Position numbers and translations under genes: made by a program | The notes under the pieces: generated by a model | What the model saw: only the letters and a program-made list of their open reading frames with translations | Database searches by the model: none | What the model was told of the DNA's origin: nothing | Shown: in pieces, positions 36,436 through 45,674 of the stretch | Layout: each line of letters opens with the position of its first letter | How positions within the stretch are numbered: position 1 is the stretch's first letter | Origin: Streptomyces sp. MMG1121 | GTDB lineage: Bacteria; Actinomycetota; Actinomycetes; Streptomycetales; Streptomycetaceae | Direction: 5' to 3' | Length of the DNA: 47,510 nucleotides | Assembly: GCF_001280015.1 (NCBI RefSeq) | Contig: NZ_LGDV01000210.1 | Span: 1-47,510 of the forward strand

Positions 36436-37902
36436 GTGGGCGAGCTGTACATCGACGGCGAGTGGACACCGGCGGCAGCCGGCGGGAGCAGGGAGGTGGT
36501 CAACCCCTACGACGCCTCCGTCATCACCTCCGTCGACGAGGCCGACGCCACCGACGTGGACCGCGCGGTCCGCGCCGCGCGCCGTGCCTTCGAGGAGGAG
36601 GACTGGGCGAGCGCGCCCACCCGGCGCCGGGCGGATCTTCTGCTGCGCGTGCACGACCTGCTGCTGCGCGACAAGGAGGAGATCGCCCGCACCGAGACCC
36701 TCGACACCGGCAAGACACTGAAGGAGGCCCGTCTCGACGTGGAGGACGTGGCGAACGCCTTCCGGTATTTCGCCGAAGTCGCGGGCAAGGACGGCGGACG
36801 CGTCGTGGACGTAGGACCGGACGTCCTCAGCCGCGTCGTCTATCAGCCCGTCGGGGTCTGCGCACTCATCGCCCCCTGGAACTACCCGCTGTTGCAAGCC
36901 TCCTGGAAGGTGGCGCCGGCGCTGGCCGCCGGCAACACCTTCGTCCTCAAGCCCAGTGAGATCACCCCCCTCACCACCATCGCCATGATCCGACTCATCG
37001 AGGAGGCCGGTGCCCCGCCCGGCGTCGCCAACCTGGTCCTGGGACACGGGGCGACCGTGGGCGCGGCCCTGACCGCTCATCCGGAGGTCGACCTGGTCTC
37101 CTTCACCGGGGGCCTGGCCACCGGGCGGGCCATCATGGCCAGCGCTGCGGAGGGGCCGAGGAACATCGCCCTGGAACTCGGCGGCAAGAATCCCAACGTC
37201 GTCTTCGAGGACGCCGACTTCGCCGCCGCCGTGGACCACGCGCTGGACGCCGCTTTCCTGCACTCCGGACAGGTGTGCTCCGCCGGCTCGCGCCTGCTGG
37301 TCCAGGACGTGCTGCACGACCGGTTCGTCGACGCCCTCGCCGACCGCGCCCGAGCGATCCGGCTCGGCAACGGCCTGGAGGAGGGTACGGAGAGCGGTCC
37401 GCTCAGCTCCGCCGGGCACCGCGAGAAGGTCGAACGCCACATCGCCATCGCCCGGGAGGAAGGCGCCCGGCTCGTCACCGGGGGCACCCGGCCCGACGAC
37501 CCCGCCCTGGAGAGCGGCTTCTTCCTGCTGCCGACCGTCTTCGCCGACTGCGACCGGTCCATGCGCATCGTCCAGGAGGAGGTCTTCGGCCCGGTGGTCA
37601 CGGTCGAGCGCTTCCGTACCGAGGACGAGGCCGTGGAGCTGGCCAACGACACTCGCTACGGCCTGGCCGGCGGTGTGTGGACGTCCGACGCGAGCCGAGC
37701 CCAGCGCGTCGCCCAGCGGCTGCGGCACGGCACCGTATGGATCAACGACTTCCATCCCTATGTGCCGCAAGCCGAGTGGGGCGGCTTCGGCCGCTCCGGC
37801 GTCGGGCGCGAACTGGGCCCGACCGGGCTGCGAGAGTACCAGGAAGCCAAGCACATCTACCAGAACCTCGCACCCGCCCCCTCCGGCTGGTTCAAGGGCT
37901 GA
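36436..37902 (+). CDS. betB: Betaine-aldehyde-dehydrogenase-like aldehyde dehydrogenase
   Basis: This 488-aa NAD(P)-dependent aldehyde dehydrogenase should oxidise betaine aldehyde to glycine betaine. Visible motifs are APWNYPLLQASWKVAPALAA (cofactor entry), SFTGGLATGR, LELGGKNPNVVFEDAD (general-base Glu) and SGQVCSAGSRLLV (catalytic Cys near residue 281). The C-terminus has QAEWGGFGRSGVGRELG. The GTG at 36436 is preferred to an ATG at 36412 because AAGGAG lies 8 nt before it and the protein then starts with ELYIDGEW as the family does. The next gene is a choline-dehydrogenase-like enzyme and the third a permease, which supports a choline oxidation operon. Other aldehydes remain possible. Confidence 0.88.
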   Translation: MGELYIDGEWTPAAAGGSREVVNPYDASVITSVDEADATDVDRAVRAARRAFEEEDWASAPTRRRADLLLRVHDLLLRDKEEIARTETLDTGKTLKEARLDVEDVANAFRYFAEVAGKDGGRVVDVGPDVLSRVVYQPVGVCALIAPWNYPLLQASWKVAPALAAGNTFVLKPSEITPLTTIAMIRLIEEAGAPPGVANLVLGHGATVGAALTAHPEVDLVSFTGGLATGRAIMASAAEGPRNIALELGGKNPNVVFEDADFAAAVDHALDAAFLHSGQVCSAGSRLLVQDVLHDRFVDALADRARAIRLGNGLEEGTESGPLSSAGHREKVERHIAIAREEGARLVTGGTRPDDPALESGFFLLPTVFADCDRSMRIVQEEVFGPVVTVERFRTEDEAVELANDTRYGLAGGVWTSDASRAQRVAQRLRHGTVWINDFHPYVPQAEWGGFGRSGVGRELGPTGLREYQEAKHIYQNLAPAPSGWFKG

Positions 37903-37953
37903 ACCGGCAGAGCGCCCCGCACGCGGCACGAAGGCACCGAAGAAAGGCACCGC

Positions 37954-39525
37954 ATGCCCCCCACTACAGCCCGCGGCGGCGAGCACGCCTACGACTACGT
38001 CGTCGTCGGCGGGGGCACCGCCGGCTGCGTGCTCGCCGCCCGTCTGAGCGAGGCCCCCGACTGCCGCGTCTGCGTCATCGAGGGCGGCCCCAGCGACGTC
38101 GGCGACGACCGGATCCTGCGCCTGCGCAACTGGATCAACCTGCTCGGCTCGGAATTCGACTACGGCTACACGACCGTCGAGCAGCCGCGCGGCAACTCCC
38201 ACATCCTGCACTCACGTGCCCGCGTGCTCGGCGGCTGCTCCTCCCACAACACCCTCATCAGCTTCCTGCCGCTGCCGCAGGACCTCGACGACTGGGTGGC
38301 CCGCGGCTGCACCGGCTGGGACCCGGCGACGCTCCTCCCCTACCGCACCCGGCTGCACACGCAGATCCGCCCGGTGGCCGAGGCCGACCGCAACCCCATC
38401 GCGAAGGACTTCGTCACCGCCGCCCACCGTGCCCTCGGCGTCCCCGTCGTCGACGACTTCAACGCCGAACCCTTCGCCGACGGCGCCGGCTTCTTCTCAC
38501 TGGCCTACCAACCCGAAGGCAACCTGCGGTCCTCGGCGTCCGTCGCCTACCTCCATCCCGTCATGGACCGGCCCAACCTCACCCTCCGGCTGGAAACCTG
38601 GGCCCACCGGCTGCTCACCGATGGATCCGGGAGACTGACCCGCGTCGCCGTACGCGGCCCCGACGGCCAGGAGACCACCGTGCGCGCCGAACGCGAACTC
38701 CTGTTGTGCGCAGGCGCCATCGACACCCCGCGCCTGCTGCTTCTGTCCGGCATCGGACCGGCCGACGACCTGCGCAGCCTTGGCCTGGATGTGCAGATCG
38801 ACCTGCCCGGCGTGGGCGAGAACCTGCTGGACCACCCCGAATCCGTGATCGTCTGGGAGACCGCGGGCCCGCTGCCGCCGAACTCCGCCATGGATTCCGA
38901 CGCCGGCCTCTTCCTGCGCCGCGACACCGGCCAACCACGCCCGGACCTGATGTTCCACTTCTACCAGGTGCCGTTCACCGTCAACACCGAGCGGCTCGGC
39001 TACCCCGCTCCCGAGCACGGGGTGTGCATGACGCCCAACGTGCCACGTGCCCGCTCGACGGGCCGTATGTGGCTGCGCAGCGCCGACCCGGCCGAACACC
39101 CGGCGCTGGACTTCAGGTACTTCACCGATCCCGAAGGCCACGACGAGCGCACCATCGTGGACGGTCTGAGGGTCGCCCGCGAGGTCGCCGCGACCGATCC
39201 GCTGCGCGACTGGCTGGTTCGCGAGGTCGCTCCCGGCCCGGACATCACCTCGGATGCCGACCTGTCGGAGTACGGACGCCGTGCGGCCCACACCGTCTAC
39301 CACCCGGCGGGCACCTGTCGTATGGGGGCCTCTGACGACCCGATGGCCGTCTGCGACCCTCAGCTGAGACTGCGCGGCGTCGAGGGCGCGCGCATCGTCG
39401 ACGCCTCCGTGTTCCCGACGATGCCCACCATCAATCCCATGGTGACCGTCCTGCTCGCAGCCGAGCGCGCCGCCGACCTCCTCACCGGCCGTCCCGGCCC
39501 CGCCGATCAGGAGTCCGGACGGTGA
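37954..39525 (+). CDS. betA: GMC-family oxidoreductase, probable choline dehydrogenase
   Basis: This 523-aa FAD-dependent GMC oxidoreductase has the N-terminal dinucleotide motif YVVVGGGTAGCVLAARLSE, GMC signature 1 (SRARVLGGCSSHN), signature 2 (GAIDTPRLLLLSGIGP), and the C-terminal active site TVYHPAGTCRMG (catalytic His) with NPMVTVLLAAERAADLL. Together with the upstream aldehyde dehydrogenase it would convert choline to glycine betaine, a compatible solute. GAAAGG precedes the ATG by 6 nt. The stop overlaps the GTG start of the permease gene (GTGA). Alternatives are other GMC alcohol oxidases; the operon partner favours choline. Confidence 0.88.
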   Translation: MPPTTARGGEHAYDYVVVGGGTAGCVLAARLSEAPDCRVCVIEGGPSDVGDDRILRLRNWINLLGSEFDYGYTTVEQPRGNSHILHSRARVLGGCSSHNTLISFLPLPQDLDDWVARGCTGWDPATLLPYRTRLHTQIRPVAEADRNPIAKDFVTAAHRALGVPVVDDFNAEPFADGAGFFSLAYQPEGNLRSSASVAYLHPVMDRPNLTLRLETWAHRLLTDGSGRLTRVAVRGPDGQETTVRAERELLLCAGAIDTPRLLLLSGIGPADDLRSLGLDVQIDLPGVGENLLDHPESVIVWETAGPLPPNSAMDSDAGLFLRRDTGQPRPDLMFHFYQVPFTVNTERLGYPAPEHGVCMTPNVPRARSTGRMWLRSADPAEHPALDFRYFTDPEGHDERTIVDGLRVAREVAATDPLRDWLVREVAPGPDITSDADLSEYGRRAAHTVYHPAGTCRMGASDDPMAVCDPQLRLRGVEGARIVDASVFPTMPTINPMVTVLLAAERAADLLTGRPGPADQESGR

Positions 39526-40985
39526 CCGGCCCACAGCCTGCCGCACCGGTGGCCGGAGGGGCCGAAGGCGAACCGGGCTCGGAGTTCCGCAAGGACATGG
39601 GCCCGTGGGCCAACTTCGCCCTCGGCTTCACCTACCTCTCCCCCGTGGTCAGCACCTACACCCTCTTCGGGACCGCGCTCGCCACCGGCGGACCGCCGAT
39701 GATCTGGGCGTTCCTTCTCGCCGGCTGCGGGCAGTTCCTCGTCGCGCTGATCTTCGGCGAGATCGTCGCCCAGTACCCCATCGCCGGCGGTGTCTACCCC
39801 TGGGCGCGCCGGCTGTGGGGCAAGCGCTGGGCGTGGATGACCGGGTGGGTGTACATGTGGGCGCTGCTGGTCACCATCACCTCCGTCGCCTACGGGGCCG
39901 GCCCCTACATCGCCATCCTCTTCGGGTTCAGCCCCACCGTACACACCACCGTGCTGTGCACCGCCGTGCTCATCACCGTCGCCGTGCTGATCAACTATGC
40001 GGGCACCAAGGCGCTGTCCGCGGCTGCCGTGATCGGCTTCACCGGTGAGCTCGTCGGCGCCCTCGTCGTCGGGGTGTACCTGCTCTCCACCCACCGCGCC
40101 CACGGCATCGGCGTCATCGTCGACAGCTACGGCACCGCAGGGAACGGCTCCTACCTGCCCGTGTTCCTCGCCGCCGCCATCATCGGCTTCTACCAGTACT
40201 ACGGCTTCGAGGCCTGCGGCGACACCGCCGAGGAGGTCGCCCACCCCGGCCGCGTCATTCCGCGCGCGATGCGCCGCACCATCTACATCGGCGGTGCCGC
40301 GGCCACCTTCACCTGTCTGTCACTGCTGCTATCGGTCACCGACTACCGCGCGGTGATCTCGGGCCAGGACTCCGACCCGGTGGTACACCTGCTGTACCGG
40401 ACCATGGGCGAGGTCGGCGCCCGGCTGGTGATGGCCGTCGTACTGATCTCGTTCCTGTCCTGCACCATCAGCCTCCAGGCCGCAGCCGGGCGGCTCATCT
40501 ACTCCTACGCCCGCGACCAGATGATCGTCGGGCACCGGCTGCTGCGGCGGTTCTCCCACGCCCGGGCCGTACCCGGCTACGCACTCCTCGTGGCCGCCGT
40601 GCTGCCGATGGTCATCGCCTTCGGCTCGCTCGTCTCCAACGACGCCCTCACCAAGATCGTCTCCTTTGCCATCCTCGGGATCTACGGTTCGTTCCAGATG
40701 GTGGTACTGGCCGCGCTGCGGGCCCGGCTGAAAGGGTGGCAGCCTCAAGGGGAGTTCACTCTGGGGCGCTGGGGTCTCGTGGTGAACGCCGTCGCACTGG
40801 CCTACGGAATCTTCGCGATCATCAACATTTCCTGGGCCCGCAACCCGCAGGAGCCCTGGTACGACAACTGGATCGTCCTGCTGTGCGGCGCGGTGGTGGT
40901 GGGGTCCGGCCTGCTGTACATGTTCACCACCCACCACTACGGCCGCGGGGACGCGCCGGCGGGAGACGCCGTACCGACGCCGTGA
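39522..40985 (+). CDS. APC-superfamily amino acid/choline permease
   Basis: This 487-aa integral membrane protein of the amino acid/polyamine/organocation family has about twelve hydrophobic segments. It shows the APC N-terminal signature in FALGFTYLSPVVSTYTLFG and QYPIAGGVYPWARRLWGKRW, and a conserved FEACGDTAEEVAHPGRVIPRAM loop after the fifth or sixth helix. The coupled GTG start overlaps the GMC oxidoreductase stop. It probably imports choline, ethanolamine or an amino acid feeding the two dehydrogenases. The exact substrate cannot be read from sequence. Confidence 0.9.
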   Translation: MTGPQPAAPVAGGAEGEPGSEFRKDMGPWANFALGFTYLSPVVSTYTLFGTALATGGPPMIWAFLLAGCGQFLVALIFGEIVAQYPIAGGVYPWARRLWGKRWAWMTGWVYMWALLVTITSVAYGAGPYIAILFGFSPTVHTTVLCTAVLITVAVLINYAGTKALSAAAVIGFTGELVGALVVGVYLLSTHRAHGIGVIVDSYGTAGNGSYLPVFLAAAIIGFYQYYGFEACGDTAEEVAHPGRVIPRAMRRTIYIGGAAATFTCLSLLLSVTDYRAVISGQDSDPVVHLLYRTMGEVGARLVMAVVLISFLSCTISLQAAAGRLIYSYARDQMIVGHRLLRRFSHARAVPGYALLVAAVLPMVIAFGSLVSNDALTKIVSFAILGIYGSFQMVVLAALRARLKGWQPQGEFTLGRWGLVVNAVALAYGIFAIINISWARNPQEPWYDNWIVLLCGAVVVGSGLLYMFTTHHYGRGDAPAGDAVPTP

Positions 40986-41154
40986 TCCCCGTGTCCCTCC
41001 ACGCCGGTCCGTCTGCGGCAACGGCTGCCGATCGGGCCTGCTGCAGCAGCGATTCACTGGAGGCGTGAACGGCGTGTGCGGGGACGGGAATTCGCCAGCC
41101 GTCTTGACGGTGGACACCGAGAACCACGGGGCGGCCCCCGGCCGGCCGGCGACA

Positions 41155-41610
41155 TCAGCACGCCTCCGACGAGTGGTCCGTCGCCGCCTCGGCGTAGCCG
41201 GCCAGGCCATCGGCCATCCGCTGCATGAAGCGCCTCAGGTACCAACGCCAGAACCGCCCCGAAAGACGGAGCCTTGGCTCGAAGACTGCCGACCAGGTGA
41301 TGTCGGTGCCACCCTGTGGCACCTCGGCGAGTTCGACGGTGCCCCGGTAGGACCGGAACGGACCGCTCAGGTTCTCGTATCCGAACCGGCGGTCGGTGAC
41401 GAGTTCCACGATGCGTTCACGGGAGGTCGCCCGGCCGGTACGGAAAACTCGCGTGTCACCAACCTGCTGCGGGCCTTCGGGATCGCCGCCCTCGACCTCG
41501 ACGGTGTCGATCGGCGACCACGACGGCCAGGTGGCCGCATGAAGGAGAACAGTGAAGACGTCGTCGGGGTTCGCCGACGAACGTGAGGTCACGGCATAGG
41601 CGTAGGGCAC
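41155..41610 (-). CDS. SRPBCC (polyketide cyclase/START-like) protein
   Basis: This 151-aa SRPBCC-fold protein starts with SRSSANPDDVFTVLLHAATW, followed by the WSPIDTVEVEGG block, and ends with a long helix FWRWYLRRFMQRMADGLAGY. Such proteins bind hydrophobic ligands; most bacterial members have no known role. The GTG start at 41608-41610 has GGCGGA directly upstream. It converges on the permease gene and is far from the PKS, so involvement in ansamycin formation is unlikely. Confidence 0.85.
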   Translation of the reverse strand: MPYAYAVTSRSSANPDDVFTVLLHAATWPSWSPIDTVEVEGGDPEGPQQVGDTRVFRTGRATSRERIVELVTDRRFGYENLSGPFRSYRGTVELAEVPQGGTDITWSAVFEPRLRLSGRFWRWYLRRFMQRMADGLAGYAEAATDHSSEAC

Positions 41611-41879
41611 TCCGCCAAGCTAGGACAGTGCGGACGGCTCTCGACATGCGCAGGACTGCCGCCTGTCGATGAAATCTTGCGACGTACCGACTGAGTCTGA
41701 TCCTTCGGAGACTCTGCTGGCGAATGCACGGACCGGTCACGGTGCCTCTCGTCCATGAGGGACAGTGGGGGTGAGCCGATGCTGTGCGGGGAGCCTTCGG
41801 GGTGATCCGTGAGGTCGTGATGGCCTCGGTCTGGCTATGAGATTCCTGCTGTTACAGCCCGGGTGGCACAGGGGGCGCT

Positions 41880-42083
41880 CCCGAGAGGGGTCTTCGGCGA
41901 TCCGGACCCTGGAGGCGCTCGGCGAGCTGTTCGCGGACGCCGTGTTCAGTGACTGGCTCCCGCCGCGCGCACTGGGAATTCGCTCTCGGACTCGAGCTGG
42001 TGGACCTCGGGGTCGACGTGCCGGTGCTCAGCGAGTTCCGGTCCCGGCTCGGCGAGAGCGCACACCAGACGGAAGACACCTGA
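41880..42083 (+). mobile_element. IS1182-like transposase remnant
   Basis: Two pieces of a transposase N-terminus survive: SAIRTLEALGELFADAVFSD and, after a deletion and frame change, WEFALGLELVDLGVDVPVLS EFRSRL. These match the DDE transposase layout of IS1182-type elements (ALGELFADEVF ... KYALGLELTDPGFDASVLSEFR). No inverted repeats or target-site duplications were found. The catalytic part is absent. Confidence 0.6.
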
Positions 42084-42109
42084 TGCCTGCTGGCTGCGCG
42101 AACTGCCCG

Positions 42110-42345
42110 CCGTCCGGGTTCTGCGCCGAGTACGGATCCAGCAGGCTCATCGTGATGGCGAGCCTGTCCGTTCACGTGGCCGGGCCGTGCCACTGCTCGC
42201 GCCGGTCAACACAGCGCTCGACCACGTTGCGCTGCTCGTACGCCTCCGCGTCGAAAGCCGGCGGTCGGCTTCCGGCGCTGCCTCACCGCAGCCCGTGGCC
42301 TACCTGGTCGGACGGTTGGGGGATGGCGGCATGGAGCCTGCGCCG
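42110..42345 (-). mobile_element. IS5-family transposase remnant (3' end)
   Basis: On the minus strand, HAAIPQPSDQ and, after an in-frame stop, GSAGSRPPAFDAEAYEQRNV VERCVDRREQWHGPAT match the C-terminal RPPAFDAEAYKQRNVVERCFNRLKQWRG block of IS5-family transposases. That block contains the last catalytic Glu (VVER). Stops interrupt the frame and the N-terminal part is missing, so the copy is dead. Confidence 0.6.
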
Positions 42346-42572
42346 GCGGAGGGCTGCCGAACTCGGCGCACGGAAACGTCTGCGTCATCAGATGACAGGC
42401 TGACGGGGCTGCGGACAGACCAAGAGGGGCGGGACTTACGGGGCAGGGGGCCTGCGGCAAAACGGCACGGGGGCGACACGACAGGCCCACACGAGTGGCA
42501 CATTGCATGTCGGCTCGGGGCCAGGGGAAGCAAGATCAGGACGCGTCCACCTGAACGGAAAGAACAGAATTC

Positions 42573-42716
42573 ATGCGCCGTATTGCCGCTGCCGTCCTCG
42601 GAGCCGTCGCGTTCCTCGGAATCCTTGCCGTGCCTGCCAGCGCCGATGGCTGCCGGGGCATGACGCCCACACTGGTTGGCATCGGTATCGGCTGCTCTCC
42701 GATCTCCGTGCTCTGA
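42573..42716 (+). CDS. Small secreted peptide, 47 aa, two cysteines
   Basis: This short gene begins with MRRIAAAVLGAVAFLGILAV and PASA, a good Sec signal peptide with an AxA cleavage site. The predicted mature part has 23 residues (DGCRGMTPTLVGIGIGCSPI then SVL) with two cysteines 14 apart, which could form one disulfide. GGAAAG lies about 12 nt before the ATG. Third codon positions are strongly GC-rich, as in real Streptomyces genes. I do not recognise a family. It lies between transposase remnants and a DinB gene, so its role is open: a secreted signal, a chaplin-like surface peptide or a chance survivor. Confidence 0.55.
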   Translation: MRRIAAAVLGAVAFLGILAVPASADGCRGMTPTLVGIGIGCSPISVL

Positions 42717-42828
42717 AGCGAAGGAGCACCTACAGCGAGGGCAGCATCTCTCGCTCCGGGGACCGAGCACGGGGGCGGGCGGGGTCGTCGGGGCCGGGGG
42801 ATCACCTCCTCAGGGGTGGTCCCGGGTC

Positions 42829-43308
42829 TCAGCCGGCGAGTACCTGCTCGCGCAGGATGTCGGCGTGCCCGCAGTGGTGGGCCAGCTCGCGCAGGACTTG
42901 CAAGTACACCCAGCGCAGCGTGCGCGGCCCGGTCCGGTGGCCGGTCACGACGGCGTCCAGCGGCAGGTCGGCGACCACTGCCCGGGCCGTCGCGCAGGCT
43001 TCACGGTGGGCCGCCGTGACGGAGGCGACGGTGTCGTCGTCGGCGAGCCGGAAGGACTCGTCCGGGATCTGCACCAGGCCGAGCTCCCGACGGGACGTGC
43101 CGCCGACGCACTCCTCGAACCAGATCCGCTGCATCCAGGTGACATGCTTGAGCAGCCCTAGCAACGTCGTCGCCGACGAGACGAGCCGACGGCGCGCCTG
43201 CTCCTCGGTAAGACCGTCGAGGGTTGCCTCGATGGCGCTCCGGTACTCCTCGACGAACGCATCGAGCTGGATGCGTTCGTCCTCCAGCGGCACGTCGAAC
43301 GAGCCCAT
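42829..43308 (-). CDS. DinB-family (DUF664-like) protein
   Basis: This 159-aa four-helix-bundle protein of the DinB/DUF664 group has the three metal-ligand regions expected: LLGLLKHVTWMQRIWFEE (first His, near residue 54) and LRELAHHCGHADILREQ (His-x3-His, near residues 142-147). Actinobacterial members are often mycothiol- or bacillithiol-dependent transferases; the substrate is unknown. GGGAGA sits 5 nt before the ATG at 43306-43308. Confidence 0.88.
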   Translation of the reverse strand: MGSFDVPLEDERIQLDAFVEEYRSAIEATLDGLTEEQARRRLVSSATTLLGLLKHVTWMQRIWFEECVGGTSRRELGLVQIPDESFRLADDDTVASVTAAHREACATARAVVADLPLDAVVTGHRTGPRTLRWVYLQVLRELAHHCGHADILREQVLAG

Positions 43309-43429
43309 CAGAGTCTCCCATCACGCCGCGGGCGATTGCCACAGCAGTTCGTGAGCTCGTGCGAGCGGTGGCCCACGGCGGCGTCTACGATCCCAAGACC
43401 TGGTCTCAGGACTCCTGCTGCACGAGTCA

Positions 43430-43700
43430 ACGCAAGTTAATCAGGACGCGGGGCGAGCTGTGTGCGCTCGTGGCGCAGGCCGACGAGCGGGCGCTCGACT
43501 ACGAGGCCGCCAAGCAGTGCCACCAGCGCGAGGAACACCTGCGAGTTCCGCGCAAGCACGTCGAACGGATCGTCGGCCAGGACGAGGAGGAACGGGAGCT
43601 CCGGCTAGCGGCATGGATCGGCAACCGGCGCAGCAGGGCCGCGACGCCGGCACCTGAGCGAGTGGAGCAGCTCTCCGCCATCGGTATGCGCTGGACATAG
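43430..43700 (+). pseudogene. Helicase-associated domain fragment
   Basis: The frame reading EEHLRVPRKHVERIV, ELRLAAWIGNRRSRAATPAP and ERVEQLSAIGMRWT matches the repeated helicase-associated (HA) domain found at the C-terminus of large Streptomyces helicase-like proteins, common on plasmids and chromosome arms. The helicase core is missing and no start or ribosome binding site is apparent. This is a remnant of a much larger gene. Confidence 0.6.
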
Positions 43701-43783
43701 CCGTCTGTGCGGACAGCAGGGACGGACGGGGAGGCCAGGCCTATGGAGTTGACGTCCGTGGCGTCCTCGGGGCTCCTGCTGCG

Positions 43784-44068
43784 ATGTCTGATCTTCGTAT
43801 CCAGCGGCCGGACGGCGACGCCATGCTCAAGGACTGGCAGTACGCCCACAACGTGATCGTTCCCACCCATCCCCTGTCCCTGGATGAGGTACGGGAACGT
43901 GCCCGGCGCAACGATCTGGAAATCGCCTATCTCGATGGCGATCTCGTGGGCTGCAGCACGGTGCGCCGGCCGACGGACGAAACGTCGACGGCCACAGTCA
44001 TCGCCCGCGTGCTCGGCACTCACCGCGGGCGGGGGTTCGGCGAGGAACTCTATACGCGCGGGTCGTAG
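43784..44068 (+). pseudogene. Truncated GNAT acetyltransferase
   Basis: This 94-residue frame is the N-terminal two thirds of a GNAT acetyltransferase. It ends right after the acetyl-CoA loop GTHRGRGFGEELYTRG with a stop at 44066-44068. The C-terminal strands normally needed for the fold are missing, so the product is probably inactive. It may be expressed, since the ATG and frame are intact, but the gene looks broken by a rearrangement. Confidence 0.6.
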
Positions 44069-44230
44069 CAGTGACTCGCGGTGACGGCGACGCTGGCGGA
44101 AAACGGGAAGGAGCCCCAACCAAACGTGCCTGGTGATCCAGTTGTGGATCGCGATCTTACTGGTCGGGTAGCTGGTCCCGGGCCGAAGTGATCCCCGGCT
44201 GGATTGGTCCGGTCCGATGCGCTTGCCGTC

Positions 44231-44644
44231 TCAGCTGGACTGGTCAGTGGAGGGGTTCGCGGTGGTGTCCGTGCCGTAGAAGCGGACCTGCTCGCACAAG
44301 GCGTCGACCTCGGCGTTTTCCTCCTCGCTCAGTTGTGCATCCAGCGCGACGCTGATCACGTGTCGGGCGCGGGCCAATCGTCGAGCGACATCCCGGTCGG
44401 CGATGAATTTCCCGACGGTGTACTCGTCGGCAGTTCCGGATGCCTGGCGGGATCCGAGCCGGTCGAGGGAAACGACGAACTCGTTCAGGTCCTGCAGCAC
44501 CGTGACGACCTCGCTGAGGGGCATGCGGATCTCTCGGGAGGACATGTCCATCAGCCGGTTCAACTCCATGATGAGCGCTGGGGACCAGATCCTGATCTTG
44601 CTGGTCGGGGTGGTCCCGGAAGGGGTGCCACCACCGGTGATCAT
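44231..44644 (-). CDS. Hypothetical protein, 137 aa
   Basis: I do not recognise this protein. It is largely helical and charged: LIMELNRLMDMSSREIRMPL, EVVTVLQDLNEFVVSLDRLG and a C-terminal ALDAQLSEEENAEVDALCEQ. There is no signal peptide or membrane segment. The frame is coding-like but slightly less GC-biased than its neighbours. The ATG at 44642-44644 lies directly beside the start of an IS701-like transposase remnant on the opposite strand, and the ribosome binding site is weak. The gene may have been carried or truncated by that insertion. Confidence 0.5.
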   Translation of the reverse strand: MITGGGTPSGTTPTSKIRIWSPALIMELNRLMDMSSREIRMPLSEVVTVLQDLNEFVVSLDRLGSRQASGTADEYTVGKFIADRDVARRLARARHVISVALDAQLSEEENAEVDALCEQVRFYGTDTTANPSTDQSS

Positions 44645-44654
44645 CGGCGTGTGA

Positions 44655-45580
44655 AGACAGAAGATCAGGTGGAGGCCGCAGGTCACAGCATAGATCCTGC
44701 CCGCTGGCAACAAGCGTTCGAGGTCCTGGTGGGCCGTGTCGCGGGGACGGTCCGTCCGGGTCGAACCCCGCCGCCTGGCACAGGCGTTCATGACATCCGA
44801 GGCTTCGTTCGTCGACCACCTGCACCGCGAGGATGCGGTGCGTGCTGGTCGTGGATGACACCGGCGACCTGAAGAAAGGACGGGCACGGAGGGGCGCGGC
44901 GTCAGTACACCGGCATCGAGAACTTCCAGGTCGCCGTCCACCTTGCCTACTCGACTCCGCTCGGGCGTACGGCGATAGACCGGCAGCTGTATTGCCCCGC
45001 GTTCACGGACCGAGGACACGGCCCGCTGCCAGGCCGCCGGGACACCCGGCAACGTCGTCTTCGCCACGGAACCCGCCCTCACAGTCCGTATGACCACCCG
45101 CGCGCTGGACGTCGACGTCCCCGCATCCTGCGTGCCCGGCGACGAGCTCTACGGAGCCAGCCCGCACCTGTGCACCGCCTGGAGAAACACCACGCCGGCT
45201 ACGTACTCGTCGGCGCCCGCGACCACCAGATCACCACCCACGCGGTCACGTTCCGCGCCGACACCCCGATCACGAAACCGCCGCGGAGAGCCTGCCAGAA
45301 ACCCTCCACCGACGCCGGAGCCAAAGGTCACAGTTTCTACGATTGCGCCCTGGCCGACCGCGTCGCCGTCCGCCCTGACCTCCTCGACCCTCACCGGCGC
45401 CAGATGGGACAAAGCCGTCTCGAATGTGCCGTAACCACGCGAACACTCGTCGTTGCAGCCACATGTGACGTGACGTCACTTCTCCACAAGAAGCGGTCAG
45501 AACCACGACCGGGCTGTCGATCCTCGGCCTCGGCGGGGTCCTCGCCGTCGACTCGTTCCTGGACGCCCTCAACGTGTGAG
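44655..45580 (+). mobile_element. IS701-family transposase remnant
   Basis: Pieces of an IS701-type transposase follow each other in shifting plus-strand frames: EDQVEAAGHSIDPARWQQAF and VLVGRVAG; LVVDDTGDLKKGR (catalytic Asp motif); QYTGIENFQVAVHLAYSTPL then GRTAIDRQLYCP; VPGDELYGASPHL (second Asp region); HHAGYVLVGARDHQITTHAV; GAKGHSFYDCALADRVAV (near the final Glu region). Internal deletions and several frameshifts make it non-functional. I could not identify terminal inverted repeats or a target duplication. Confidence 0.7.
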
Positions 45581-45674
45581 TGAGAACACAGAGCGGGTCG
45601 CGAAGTGACTCATATCTTCCCTTGGTTCAGGTAGGACTTGCGGACCGGGTGTGAGTATGTGATGAAATCTGCCG

